From CAYPZL01 sp964415045 (GTDB taxonomy: Bacteria > Planctomycetota > Phycisphaerae > Sedimentisphaerales > Anaerobacaceae): a stretch of DNA of 7,930 nt. The first letter of the stretch is position 1. Every line of letters starts with the position of its first letter. The notes below the pieces were generated by a model that was not told the DNA's origin, searched no databases, and worked only from the letters and a program-made list of their open reading frames with translations. This document shows, in pieces, positions 1-6,236 of the stretch. The DNA lies in NCBI GenBank assembly GCA_964415045.1, contig CAYPZL010000225.1, positions 1 to 7,930 on the forward strand. The letters run 5' to 3'. Both the position numbers and the translations under genes were made by a program.

Positions 1-208
1 CAGCGACTCCTGGTGGCCGCATGAAAACCAACACAAAAAAGTCAGTCAACTTGAGGATATAGATCATCACGCCGGCCGACAGGCCCAGCGCGAACGCAAG
101 GTAGACGATTTTCGGTCGCTTGATGAAATAGGCGATGCCGCTGCCGATCCCGGTCGAAAGCCCCGCGATCACCGTCAACAACAGAGCGATACCCACGTTT
201 CCGTTCAT
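1..208 (-). CDS. ZIP-family divalent metal transporter (ZupT-like), N-terminal part, runs off the window
   Basis: Reading leftwards from the ATG at 208-206, 69 codons stay open to the window edge. The first about 50 residues look like the start of a ZIP (ZupT-type) zinc/iron permease: a first membrane helix with VIAGLSTGIGSGIAYF, a short basic loop (KRPK), then a second helix with the family-typical ALGLSAGVMIY. ZIP proteins import divalent metals across the inner membrane and are normally about 250-300 residues, so most of the gene would lie outside the window. Oddly, after GVMIY the family usually continues with a helix carrying an acidic residue (SFVEI-like), whereas here it reads ILKLTDFFVLVFMRPP from more AT-rich DNA. 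The reading frame could therefore be truncated or fused to other sequence near the edge. The start has no good Shine-Dalgarno sequence. The gene is transcribed divergently from the DUF4870 genes. Family call fairly sure; intactness unknown. Confidence 0.72.
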   Translation of the reverse strand, partial: MNGNVGIALLLTVIAGLSTGIGSGIAYFIKRPKIVYLAFALGLSAGVMIYILKLTDFFVLVFMRPPGVA

Positions 209-256
209 GTCAGGCCCGCCATGACAGTCACTTGCGAAGACGTCAAGATCGCCGAT

Positions 257-285
257 AGGATACACCGCCCGCCGGCCGTGGGCAA
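257..285 (-). promoter_or_regulatory. Candidate sigma70-type promoter for the ZIP transporter gene
   Basis: On the minus strand TTGCCC (285-280) and TATCCT (262-257) are separated by exactly 17 bp. Each matches 4 of 6 consensus positions. Transcription would start near 250, giving a leader of about 40 nt before the ATG at 208. This is a motif match only; GC-rich bacteria often use weaker or different consensus sequences. Confidence 0.3.
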
Positions 286-327
286 TAGTGATTCCCGTTC
301 GAGGGCCCGCAGCGGCGTGTTTTTGCC

Positions 328-356
328 TTGACCGACCCGAACGGCTTTGTTAGACA
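328..356 (+). promoter_or_regulatory. Candidate sigma70-type promoter for the DUF4870 gene pair
   Basis: TTGACC (328-333, 5 of 6 matches to the -35 consensus) is followed after exactly 17 bp by TAGACA (351-356, 3 of 6 matches to the -10 consensus). Transcription would start near 363, about 36 nt before the ATG at 399. The divergent gap 209-398 contains no other gene that I can support, so promoters in both directions are expected here. Confidence 0.35.
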
Positions 357-398
357 GTAGAACAGCCTGTATGGCACTGGAAATAGGGAGTTTTCCCC

Positions 399-827
399 AT
401 GGAAGAAACGAACAGGGAATCGTCCGGTCCGCCCCCGGGCGAGGAAAATCAGGCGGGCGTGCAGGTGGCTCCCGAACCAACCGAGCAGGAAGCCGCTCGC
501 CAGCCCGAGATGTCGCGCGACGCGCGGAACATGGCCATGCTCTGCCACCTCCTGGGAATCGTCGGATTCTTCGCGCCGCTAATGATCTGGCTGATCGAGC
601 GAGAGAAGCACCGCTTCGTGGACGAGCACGGCCGGGAAGCGATGAACTACCAGGTGTCGCTGCTGATCTACGTGTCGGTATCAGCGCTGCTGATCCCCGT
701 GGCCGTGGGAATCTTCCTGCTGGTTGCGTTCGGCATCACCCACGTGGTCCTGACCGTCATCGGGGCCGTGCGGGCCAGCCAGGGAAGGCCGTGGCGCTAC
801 CCCATAGCGATTCCGTTCCTCCGGTAG
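399..827 (+). CDS. DUF4870 domain membrane protein, first of a tandem pair (shortened copy)
   Basis: A 142-residue protein. Residues 1-45 are a hydrophilic, Pro/Glu-rich tail likely to be disordered and cytoplasmic. A DUF4870 (Tic20-like) core follows: a helix at about 47-66 (MAMLCHLLGI to MIWLIE), the family signature FVDEHGREAMNYQ at 73-85, two further hydrophobic helices at about 86-125, and the conserved end with RYPIAIPF. The biochemical function of DUF4870 is not established. Compared with the next gene, the segment between the CHL motif and the FVD signature is about 10 residues shorter (24 versus 34), so the first membrane passage lacks the usual proline/glycine loop. The start at 399 is supported by AGGGAG at 385-390 with 8-nt spacing. 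It is probably co-transcribed with the following gene (66-bp gap). Family call is firm; role unknown. Confidence 0.9.
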   Translation: MEETNRESSGPPPGEENQAGVQVAPEPTEQEAARQPEMSRDARNMAMLCHLLGIVGFFAPLMIWLIEREKHRFVDEHGREAMNYQVSLLIYVSVSALLIPVAVGIFLLVAFGITHVVLTVIGAVRASQGRPWRYPIAIPFLR

Positions 828-882
828 GGCAGGATCGTCGGCAACCGTCGAAGATGCACGAAATCGCAGGCAGAGATGAACT

Positions 883-886
883 GGAG
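883..886 (+). promoter_or_regulatory. Ribosome binding site that selects the start of the second DUF4870 gene
   Basis: GGAG at 883-886 lies 7 nt before the ATG at 894. The in-frame ATG at 876 has only a poor AGG at 868-870 with 5-nt spacing, so 894 is the better start. The choice changes only six N-terminal residues in a disordered tail. Confidence 0.5.
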
Positions 887-893
887 TCAAGAC

Positions 894-1313
894 ATGACAG
901 ACGAGAATCCGATTCCCGAGACCCCGCAAGCCGGACCCGACGAGATGGGCGAAGCGGGCAGAGAATCGAACCGGGACGCCCGCATGTGGGCCATGTTCTG
1001 CCACCTGGCGGGGCTGGCGGCATTCGTGCCGATCGTGCCGGCCTTCGGCTGCATCATCGGCCCCCTGGTGATCTGGCTGCTGAAGAAGGAAGAGTTCCCC
1101 TTCGTCGACAAGCACGGCAAGGAGGCTCTGAATTTTCAGATCAGCATGTTCATCTACGGCTTCGTCGCCGGGCTGCTCTGCTTCGTGGGCATCGGTTTCC
1201 TTCTGCTGCCGATCGTGGTCCTTACCGACATCATCCTGCTGATCGTGGCCGCCATCAAGGCCAACGACGGCTACGACTATCACTACCCGCTGACGATACG
1301 ACTGGTCAAATAG
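894..1313 (+). CDS. DUF4870 domain membrane protein, second of a tandem pair
   Basis: From the ATG at 894 this is 139 residues (145 if the ATG at 876 is used). Residues 1-30 are a hydrophilic acidic tail. The core begins with WAMFCHLAGLAAF at 32-44, followed by a proline/glycine loop and a membrane segment ending in PLVIWLLKKE (57-66), the family signature FVDKHGKEALNFQ at 70-82, hydrophobic helices at about 84-121, and the conserved end YHYPLTIRLVK. This is the normal DUF4870 architecture, with three or four membrane segments. The function is unknown in the family. It is clearly a paralogue of the preceding gene (same signature, same C-terminal YP motif) but strongly diverged, so the duplication is old or the two were recruited separately. 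No clear terminator separates it from the sulfatase gene 98 bp downstream, so read-through is possible. Confidence 0.9.
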   Translation: MTDENPIPETPQAGPDEMGEAGRESNRDARMWAMFCHLAGLAAFVPIVPAFGCIIGPLVIWLLKKEEFPFVDKHGKEALNFQISMFIYGFVAGLLCFVGIGFLLLPIVVLTDIILLIVAAIKANDGYDYHYPLTIRLVK

Positions 1314-1411
1314 CCGCGGCTTCGGGCCCGGCTCTCGCAGGACGACGGTTCCCGGGCGGGCCGTGACGATTCGCAGCGAGACCTTATCCCGCTCGGAAGG
1401 AGGCACAAGCG

Positions 1412-2728
1412 ATGGACTATACCAGACGAGGTTTTCTCAAGGTCGCGGGGTTTGGTGTCGCGACGACGGCGCTGTCACATGCGGCCGGCCTGGCGCAAGC
1501 GCGCCGCGCCGGAGGGCGTCGGCCCAACCTCATCCTGTTCATGGCCGACGATCTCGGCTACGAGTGTCTGGGCTGTTACGGCAGCACCTCGTACCGCACG
1601 CCCGTCCTGGACGAGCTGGCCCGCACGGGGATGCGATTCGACCATTGCTATTCGCAGCCCTTGTGCACGCCGTCACGCGTCCAGATCATGACGGGCCAGT
1701 ACAACTTCCGCAACTACCTCGACTTCGGCATTCTCGATCGCAAAGAGACGACGTTCGGACACGTGCTCAAGCGCGCCGGATACGCCACGTGCGTCGTGGG
1801 CAAGTGGCAGCTCTTCGGCCGGGGCAACAACAAACCGGGGATCGCGGGCCGGGGAACAGCTCCGAAGCAGGCCGGCTTCGACGAGCACTGCCTCTGGCAG
1901 GTGGACCGGCGCGAGTCCCGCTACCGCGACCCGGTCATCGTGGAAAACGGCACCTATCGCGACGACCTCAAGGGCAAGTACGGACCCGACATCTTCTGCG
2001 AGTACGCCCTGGACTTCATCGAGCGAAAGAAGGATGTCCCGTTCCTCCTGTATTTCCCCATGGCGCTGGTGCACAGCCCGTTTGTGCCGACGCCCGACAG
2101 CCCGGAATGGACCGAGGGAAAAGAGAAGGCGAACAAAAAACACTTCGCCGACATGGTCGCGTACATGGATAAGATCGTGGGCAAAATCGTCGCCAGGCTC
2201 GACGAGTGCAACCTGCGCGAAAACACGCTCATCCTGTTCACCGGCGACAACGGCACGGGCCGGGGTATCCAGTCCAAACTTGGCGACCGCATCGTCGCCG
2301 GCGGCAAGGGGCAGACCAACGACGCCGGGACCCACGTGCCTCTCGTGGCAAATTGGAAGGCGACCATGCCCGCCGGCAGGGTCTGTGACGACCTGATCGA
2401 CTTCACCGATTTCCTGCCCACGCTGGCCGAAGCGGCGCAGACGAGCCTGCCGTCCGGACTCACCGTGGACGGACGCAGCTTCCTGCCCCAGCTTCGCGGG
2501 CAAAAGGGCAACCCCAGAGAGTGGATTTTCTGTCACTATTTCCGCAATGCAGGAAATCCACCGAAGCGTTTCGCCCGCGATAAGCGCTGGAAGCTCTACC
2601 AGAGCGGCGCATTGTTCGACCTCCGCGCGGACCCGCTCGAAAACCGTCCCATCCCACCGACCGGCGGCGACGCACAAGCCGAGGCCGCCCGCGCCCGGCT
2701 GCAAGTCGTCCTTGATTCATTGCGATAG
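1412..2728 (+). CDS. Tat-exported S1-family sulfatase 1 (GKWQ variant)
   Basis: A 438-residue type I sulfatase, which hydrolyses sulfate esters using a formylglycine made from cysteine. A Tat signal is visible: TRRGFLK at 4-10, a hydrophobic stretch, and a likely AQA cleavage site at 28-30. Visible catalytic elements are metal ligands D46-D47, the formylglycine motif CTPSR with C85, K131 in GKWQ, H221 in VHSPF, D279-N280, and K299 in GGKG. The histidine normally found in GKWH, which contacts the sulfate/formylglycine in characterised arylsulfatases, is Gln133 here. From memory this Gln recurs in related sulfatases of planctomycetes and Bacteroidetes, so it may mark a subgroup rather than a dead enzyme. 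The start has a near-perfect AAGGAGG (1397-1403) 8 nt upstream. Its stop codon lies inside a stem-loop and a 219-bp gap follows, so it is probably a separate transcription unit from sulfatases 2-4. Substrate unknown. Confidence 0.95.
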   Translation: MDYTRRGFLKVAGFGVATTALSHAAGLAQARRAGGRRPNLILFMADDLGYECLGCYGSTSYRTPVLDELARTGMRFDHCYSQPLCTPSRVQIMTGQYNFRNYLDFGILDRKETTFGHVLKRAGYATCVVGKWQLFGRGNNKPGIAGRGTAPKQAGFDEHCLWQVDRRESRYRDPVIVENGTYRDDLKGKYGPDIFCEYALDFIERKKDVPFLLYFPMALVHSPFVPTPDSPEWTEGKEKANKKHFADMVAYMDKIVGKIVARLDECNLRENTLILFTGDNGTGRGIQSKLGDRIVAGGKGQTNDAGTHVPLVANWKATMPAGRVCDDLIDFTDFLPTLAEAAQTSLPSGLTVDGRSFLPQLRGQKGNPREWIFCHYFRNAGNPPKRFARDKRWKLYQSGALFDLRADPLENRPIPPTGGDAQAEAARARLQVVLDSLR

Positions 2729-2761
2729 TTGCCTCATAATAGCCTGGCAACGAATCGCAAT
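2719..2761 (+). terminator. Two-part stem-loop at the end of sulfatase 1
   Basis: ATTGCGAT (2719-2726) pairs perfectly with ATCGCAAT (2754-2761). Inside this, GTTGCC (2728-2733) pairs with GGCAAC (2746-2751). The two helices are joined by a 1/2-nt internal loop and capped by a 12-nt loop. The structure begins in the last codons and includes the stop. No T-run follows, so it is not a textbook intrinsic terminator. It may still terminate transcription or protect the mRNA 3' end. Confidence 0.5.
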
Positions 2762-2773
2762 AGATCGATGGTG

Positions 2774-2886
2774 ATCCGGATTACGATTGAATATTCCGCT
2801 CGGCAGCAACTTATGCGGGGGTGGCGGCATCCGGCATGCACGCGTGCAGAATCATCGGCGTTGCCGCGCCCGCCGGCGCCACCCGC
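2774..2886. other. Palindrome-rich leader region before the three-gene sulfatase unit
   Basis: This non-coding stretch contains the perfect palindromes ATCCGGAT (2774-2781), GAATATTC (2789-2796) and TGCACGCGTGCA (2837-2848). It also has an 8-bp inverted repeat, GGGTGGCG (2819-2826) with CGCCACCC (2877-2884), that encloses the 12-bp palindrome, and a small hairpin CGGC-GTT-GCCG (2856-2866). The 12-bp palindrome has the form of a dimeric-regulator operator, and the enclosing repeat could fold in the mRNA leader. No regulator is identified. Confidence 0.35.
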
Positions 2887-2918
2887 TTTTCACTGCGTTA
2901 CGCTTTCATTGGGATCAG

Positions 2919-2924
2919 TATGAT
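2919..2924 (+). promoter_or_regulatory. Candidate -10 element for the sulfatase 2-4 unit
   Basis: TATGAT (2919-2924) matches the -10 consensus at 5 of 6 positions and would start transcription near 2931, giving a leader of about 17 nt. No good -35 element is seen at 16-18 bp spacing (TTACGC at 2898-2903 is 15 bp away and poor). This is a weak prediction. Confidence 0.2.
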
Positions 2925-2932
2925 TGCATGAC

Positions 2933-2937
2933 AAGGA
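2933..2937 (+). promoter_or_regulatory. Ribosome binding site that selects the start of sulfatase 2
   Basis: AAGGA at 2933-2937 lies 10 nt before the ATG at 2948. The reading frame is open upstream to a TTG at 2924, but that codon has no ribosome binding site and would put eight extra residues ahead of the Tat signal. The ATG at 2948 is preferred. Confidence 0.6.
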
Positions 2938-2947
2938 ACGTACGACC

Positions 2948-4477
2948 ATGACAAACCGGACTCACACGCGTCGCGATTTTCTCAAAGCCCTGGGCTGCCT
3001 GGCGGGCGCCTGGGCCCTGCCCGGTTGCCGGAGTCTTTCGGCCGGCCCCGCGCGCAGCGAAAAGAAACCAAACATCGTTTTCATCATGGCCGACGATATG
3101 GGCTACGGTGACATCCAGGCTCTGAATCCCGCGTCGCGCATCCCCACGCCGCATTTCAACAAGCTGGCGAAAGAGGGAATGATCTTCACGGACGCCCATT
3201 CGGGTGCGGCCGTTTGCACGCCGACGCGCTACGGCGTGGTCACGGGACGGTACAGTTGGCGCAGCCGGCTCAAGAGGGGCGTGCTCAACGGCTATTCCGA
3301 GCACCTGATCGACCCGCAGCGCCTGACCGTCGCCGACGTGCTCAAGCGGTCGGGCTACCACACGGCCTGCATCGGCAAGTGGCATCTCGGGATGGACCTG
3401 CCCGTGACGAAGAAGGACGGCAAGCAGGCCATCGATCACACCAGGAAAATCGAGAACGGCCCCAACGCGCTGGGTTTCGACTATTACTTCGGCGTCACCG
3501 CCTCGCTGGACATGCCGCCCTACGCCTTCGTCGAGAACGACCACTTCGTCGGACCGGTGACGGCGCACTACGAGAGGACCGACTTTCCCAACTACAGCCG
3601 GGCGGGCCTGATGGACCCCGACTTCAGCCACGAACGGGCCCTGGACCAGCTCACGCAGAAAGCGGTCGGCTACATCGAGACGCGCAGCCGGGAGAAGGAG
3701 CCGTTCTTTTTGTACTTCGCACTGACGGCGCCGCACAAACCCTGCCTGCCCGCCGAGCGCTTCAGAGGCAAGACGGACCTGGGCGACTACGGCGACTTCG
3801 TCACGCAGGTGGACTGGGTCGTCGGGCAGATCGACAGCGCCCTCAAGGCGGCCGGCCAGACCGAGAACACCCTGCTGATCTACACCAGCGACAACGGCTC
3901 CTACATGTACCGCATCGGGAAGAACGAGCCCGACCACATCGAGAAGCCTTCCGTGCAGGGCTTTCATCCGCAGAAACACCAGGCCAATTACATCTGGCGC
4001 GGGACCAAGGCCGACATCTGGGAGGCGGGGCACCACGTGCCGTACTTGGTGCGCTGGCCCGGGGTGGTACGGCCCGGGGCAACGTGCTCCGAGACGATCT
4101 GCCTGACCGATCTGACCGCTACGTGCGCGGAGGTGGCGGGATTCGCCCTGCCGACCGACGCCGCCGAGGACAGCTTCAGCATCGTCCCGTTGCTCAAAGG
4201 CAGGGAATGGCCCGTCCCACGGGCACCGGTGATTCACCACTCCGGTTCCGGCATGTTCTCCCTGCGCCAGGGAAAATGGAAGATGGTCTTCGGCAACGGC
4301 TCCGGCGGACGCGAAAGCCCCAGGGGCAAGCCCTTCCAGAAACCGTATTTCCTTTTCGATATGGAAAAGGACCCTTCGGAAACGACGAATGTGATCGACG
4401 AATACCCGCAGGTCGCGCAACGGCTCACCGAAAGCCTGGAACGAATCCGGACGAGCGGCCGAAGCCGGCCGATCTGA
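2948..4477 (+). CDS. Tat-exported S1-family sulfatase 2, possible lipoprotein
   Basis: A 509-residue type I sulfatase from the ATG at 2948. The Tat signal TRRDFLK (7-13) leads into a hydrophobic stretch ending in WALPGC, so C27 could be lipidated (Tat lipoprotein). Proline at -2 is atypical for a lipobox, so this is uncertain. Catalytic elements visible are D49-D50, the formylglycine motif CTPTR with C90, K144 and H146 in GKWHLG, H263 in APHKP, D315-N316, and K354 in RGTKADIWEAG. The full canonical set is present and the enzyme looks active. The C-terminal subdomain includes a small strand-rich region (GKWKMVFG, 442-449) and the usual LFDMEKDPSE end. It resembles bacterial arylsulfatases of the VCTPTR/TGRY type, but no subfamily or substrate can be fixed from sequence alone. 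It is the first gene of a tight three-sulfatase unit; the next start is 21 nt after its stop. Confidence 0.95.
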   Translation: MTNRTHTRRDFLKALGCLAGAWALPGCRSLSAGPARSEKKPNIVFIMADDMGYGDIQALNPASRIPTPHFNKLAKEGMIFTDAHSGAAVCTPTRYGVVTGRYSWRSRLKRGVLNGYSEHLIDPQRLTVADVLKRSGYHTACIGKWHLGMDLPVTKKDGKQAIDHTRKIENGPNALGFDYYFGVTASLDMPPYAFVENDHFVGPVTAHYERTDFPNYSRAGLMDPDFSHERALDQLTQKAVGYIETRSREKEPFFLYFALTAPHKPCLPAERFRGKTDLGDYGDFVTQVDWVVGQIDSALKAAGQTENTLLIYTSDNGSYMYRIGKNEPDHIEKPSVQGFHPQKHQANYIWRGTKADIWEAGHHVPYLVRWPGVVRPGATCSETICLTDLTATCAEVAGFALPTDAAEDSFSIVPLLKGREWPVPRAPVIHHSGSGMFSLRQGKWKMVFGNGSGGRESPRGKPFQKPYFLFDMEKDPSETTNVIDEYPQVAQRLTESLERIRTSGRSRPI

Positions 4478-4498
4478 GAACGAAAGGAGAACGATTTC

Positions 4499-6220
4499 AT
4501 GGTAACATCAAACTGGACGCGCCGCGATTTCCTGAAAGCTCTGGGGTTCGGAGCCGTCGCCGCCGGCATACCGGCGGGGCGGATCGTCCCGAGCGCCTCG
4601 GCGCAGAATCGCAGGAAGCCCAACATCGTCCTGATCATGTCGGACGACATGGGCTTTTCCGACATCGGCTGCTACGGCGGCGAGATCCACACGCCCACCC
4701 TGGACCACCTGGCGGCCGGCGGGCTACGCTTCACGCAGTTCTACAACACCGCGCGCTGCTGTCCGACCCGCGCGTCGCTGATGACGGGCCTCTATCAACA
4801 CCAGGCCGGCATAGGACACATGACCGGCGACAGCGGCAGCGACTCCTACCGGGGCGATCTCAATCGCCGGTGCGTCACCATCGCCGAGGCCCTGCGGCCG
4901 GCCGGATACCGCACCTACATGACCGGCAAGTGGCACGTCACGCGCTTTACCGACAGGAACGGGCCCAAGCACAACTGGCCTCTCCAGCGCGGCTATGAGA
5001 AGTTCTACGGAACCATCACCGGCGCCGGTAGCTTTTACGACCCGACGACCCTGTGCCGCGACAACACCTACATCACACCGGACAACGACCCGCAGTACAA
5101 GCCGGACACGTTCTACTACACCGATGCCATCAGCGACAACGCGACCCAATACATCCGCGAGCACTACGACGAGTCGCCCGAGAAGCCCTTCTTCATGTAC
5201 GTGGCCTTCACCGCCGCGCACTGGCCCATGCACGCCCTGGAAAAAGACATCGCTAAATACAAGGGCAAGTTCGACAAGGGCTACCGCTACTATCGCCGCC
5301 AGCGCTTCCAGCGCATGAAGGAGATGGGCCTGATCCGGGAGGATTGGGACATGAGCGAGCGGGCCGGCGATTGGGAGAAGGTCGAGAACAAGGAGTGGGA
5401 GGCCCGCTGCATGGAGGTCTACGCCGCCATGATCGACAGCATGGACCGGGGCATCGGGCGGATCGTGGCCGAATTGAAAAAGCAAGGCGTCTTCGACAAC
5501 ACGCTGATCTTCTTCCTCCAGGACAACGGCGGCTGCGCCGAGGGCATGGGCCGGGGCAAGCCGCGAAAACCCTATCCGAAGTACGAGCCGATGGGCCCGG
5601 ACGAGCTGCAGCCGCACATCTGGCCGCCCATGCAGACGCGCGACGGCAGGCCCGTGCGCGTCGGACCGGAGGTCATGCCCGGACCGGCCGATACCTATAT
5701 CGCCTACGGGCGCAACTGGGCCAACGTCTCCAATACGCCGTTTCGACTCTACAAGCACTGGGTCCACGAGGGCGGCATCTCGACCCCGCTGATCTGCCAC
5801 TGGCCCGGGCATATCAAGACCCCCGGCTCGCTCTGCCACGAGCCGGGACATCTGATCGACATCATGGCCACCTGCGTCGACGTTTCCGGCGCGACGTATC
5901 CTTCCACCTACAAGGGACACGAGATACAGCCGATGGAAGGCGTCAGCCTGGCGCCGGCGTTCGGGGGGCGCGGTTTGGGCGACCGCGCGATCTACTGGGA
6001 GCACGAGGGCAACCGGGCCGTGCGCCGGGGCAAATGGAAGATCGTCTCCAAACATCCGGGCGGCTGGGAGCTTTACGATATGGAGGCCGACCGCACCGAG
6101 CTGCACGATCTGGCCTCGACGCATCCGGAGAAACTCAACGAGCTCAAATCGCTTTACGAAGCCTGGGCGAAGCGCTGCGGCGTCCGGCCCTGGCCTTTAC
6201 GAAAGAAGAAGAAAACGTAG
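4499..6220 (+). CDS. Tat-exported S1-family sulfatase 3, AtsA-like, with extra loop
   Basis: A 573-residue type I sulfatase. The Tat signal TRRDFLK at 7-13 ends at a likely ASA cleavage site (33-35). Catalytic elements are D49-D50, the formylglycine motif CCPTR with C87, K144 and H146 in GKWH, H241 in AAHWP, D342-N343 in QDNGG, and K419 in LYKHWVHEGG. The overall pattern (GFSDIG, NTPFR-x-YKH, HEGGI, long helical insert around 246-305) resembles Pseudomonas AtsA arylsulfatase. Between C346 and D398 there are 33 more residues than in the neighbouring sulfatase 4, including a Pro/Lys-rich run and several Trp/Pro residues. This insertion lies just after the metal-binding DNGG and so may shape the substrate pocket. 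The C-terminus ends in WPLRKKKKT. The ribosome binding site AAAGGAG (4483-4489) is well placed, and the gene is tightly spaced with both neighbours. Substrate unknown. Confidence 0.96.
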   Translation: MVTSNWTRRDFLKALGFGAVAAGIPAGRIVPSASAQNRRKPNIVLIMSDDMGFSDIGCYGGEIHTPTLDHLAAGGLRFTQFYNTARCCPTRASLMTGLYQHQAGIGHMTGDSGSDSYRGDLNRRCVTIAEALRPAGYRTYMTGKWHVTRFTDRNGPKHNWPLQRGYEKFYGTITGAGSFYDPTTLCRDNTYITPDNDPQYKPDTFYYTDAISDNATQYIREHYDESPEKPFFMYVAFTAAHWPMHALEKDIAKYKGKFDKGYRYYRRQRFQRMKEMGLIREDWDMSERAGDWEKVENKEWEARCMEVYAAMIDSMDRGIGRIVAELKKQGVFDNTLIFFLQDNGGCAEGMGRGKPRKPYPKYEPMGPDELQPHIWPPMQTRDGRPVRVGPEVMPGPADTYIAYGRNWANVSNTPFRLYKHWVHEGGISTPLICHWPGHIKTPGSLCHEPGHLIDIMATCVDVSGATYPSTYKGHEIQPMEGVSLAPAFGGRGLGDRAIYWEHEGNRAVRRGKWKIVSKHPGGWELYDMEADRTELHDLASTHPEKLNELKSLYEAWAKRCGVRPWPLRKKKKT

Positions 6221-6236
6221 ACCGGAGGATTGCCAC

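Noticed and set aside
205..480. Minus-strand open frame of 91 codons ending at the ZIP transporter start codon
   Set aside because: It overlaps the N-terminus of the first DUF4870 gene and the divergent promoter gap, and has no recognisable motif. The overlap with the ZIP start is probably chance.
681..1406. Minus-strand open frame of 241 codons across the DUF4870 genes
   Set aside because: It is antisense to both DUF4870 genes, which have clear family signatures, and its composition is typical of shadow frames.
1314..1411. GC-rich partial inverted repeats (GGCCCG/CGGGCC) between the second DUF4870 gene and sulfatase 1
   Set aside because: The pairing is short with a 26-nt loop and no T-run; expected by chance in such GC-rich DNA.
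2915..4420. Long open frame of 501 codons on the minus strand across sulfatase 2
   Set aside because: It is antisense to an obvious sulfatase with complete motifs. Long antisense open frames are common in GC-rich genes with biased third positions, and its translation shows no recognisable domain.
3214..4998. Plus-strand open frame of 594 codons overlapping sulfatases 2 and 3 in another frame
   Set aside because: Its translation is Arg/Ala/His/Gln-rich without domains, and it spans two well-supported genes including the gap between them.
4724..6124. Open frame of 466 codons on the minus strand across sulfatase 3
   Set aside because: Shadow of the sense gene; the low-complexity Val/Ala/Gly/Arg composition is typical of antisense translation.
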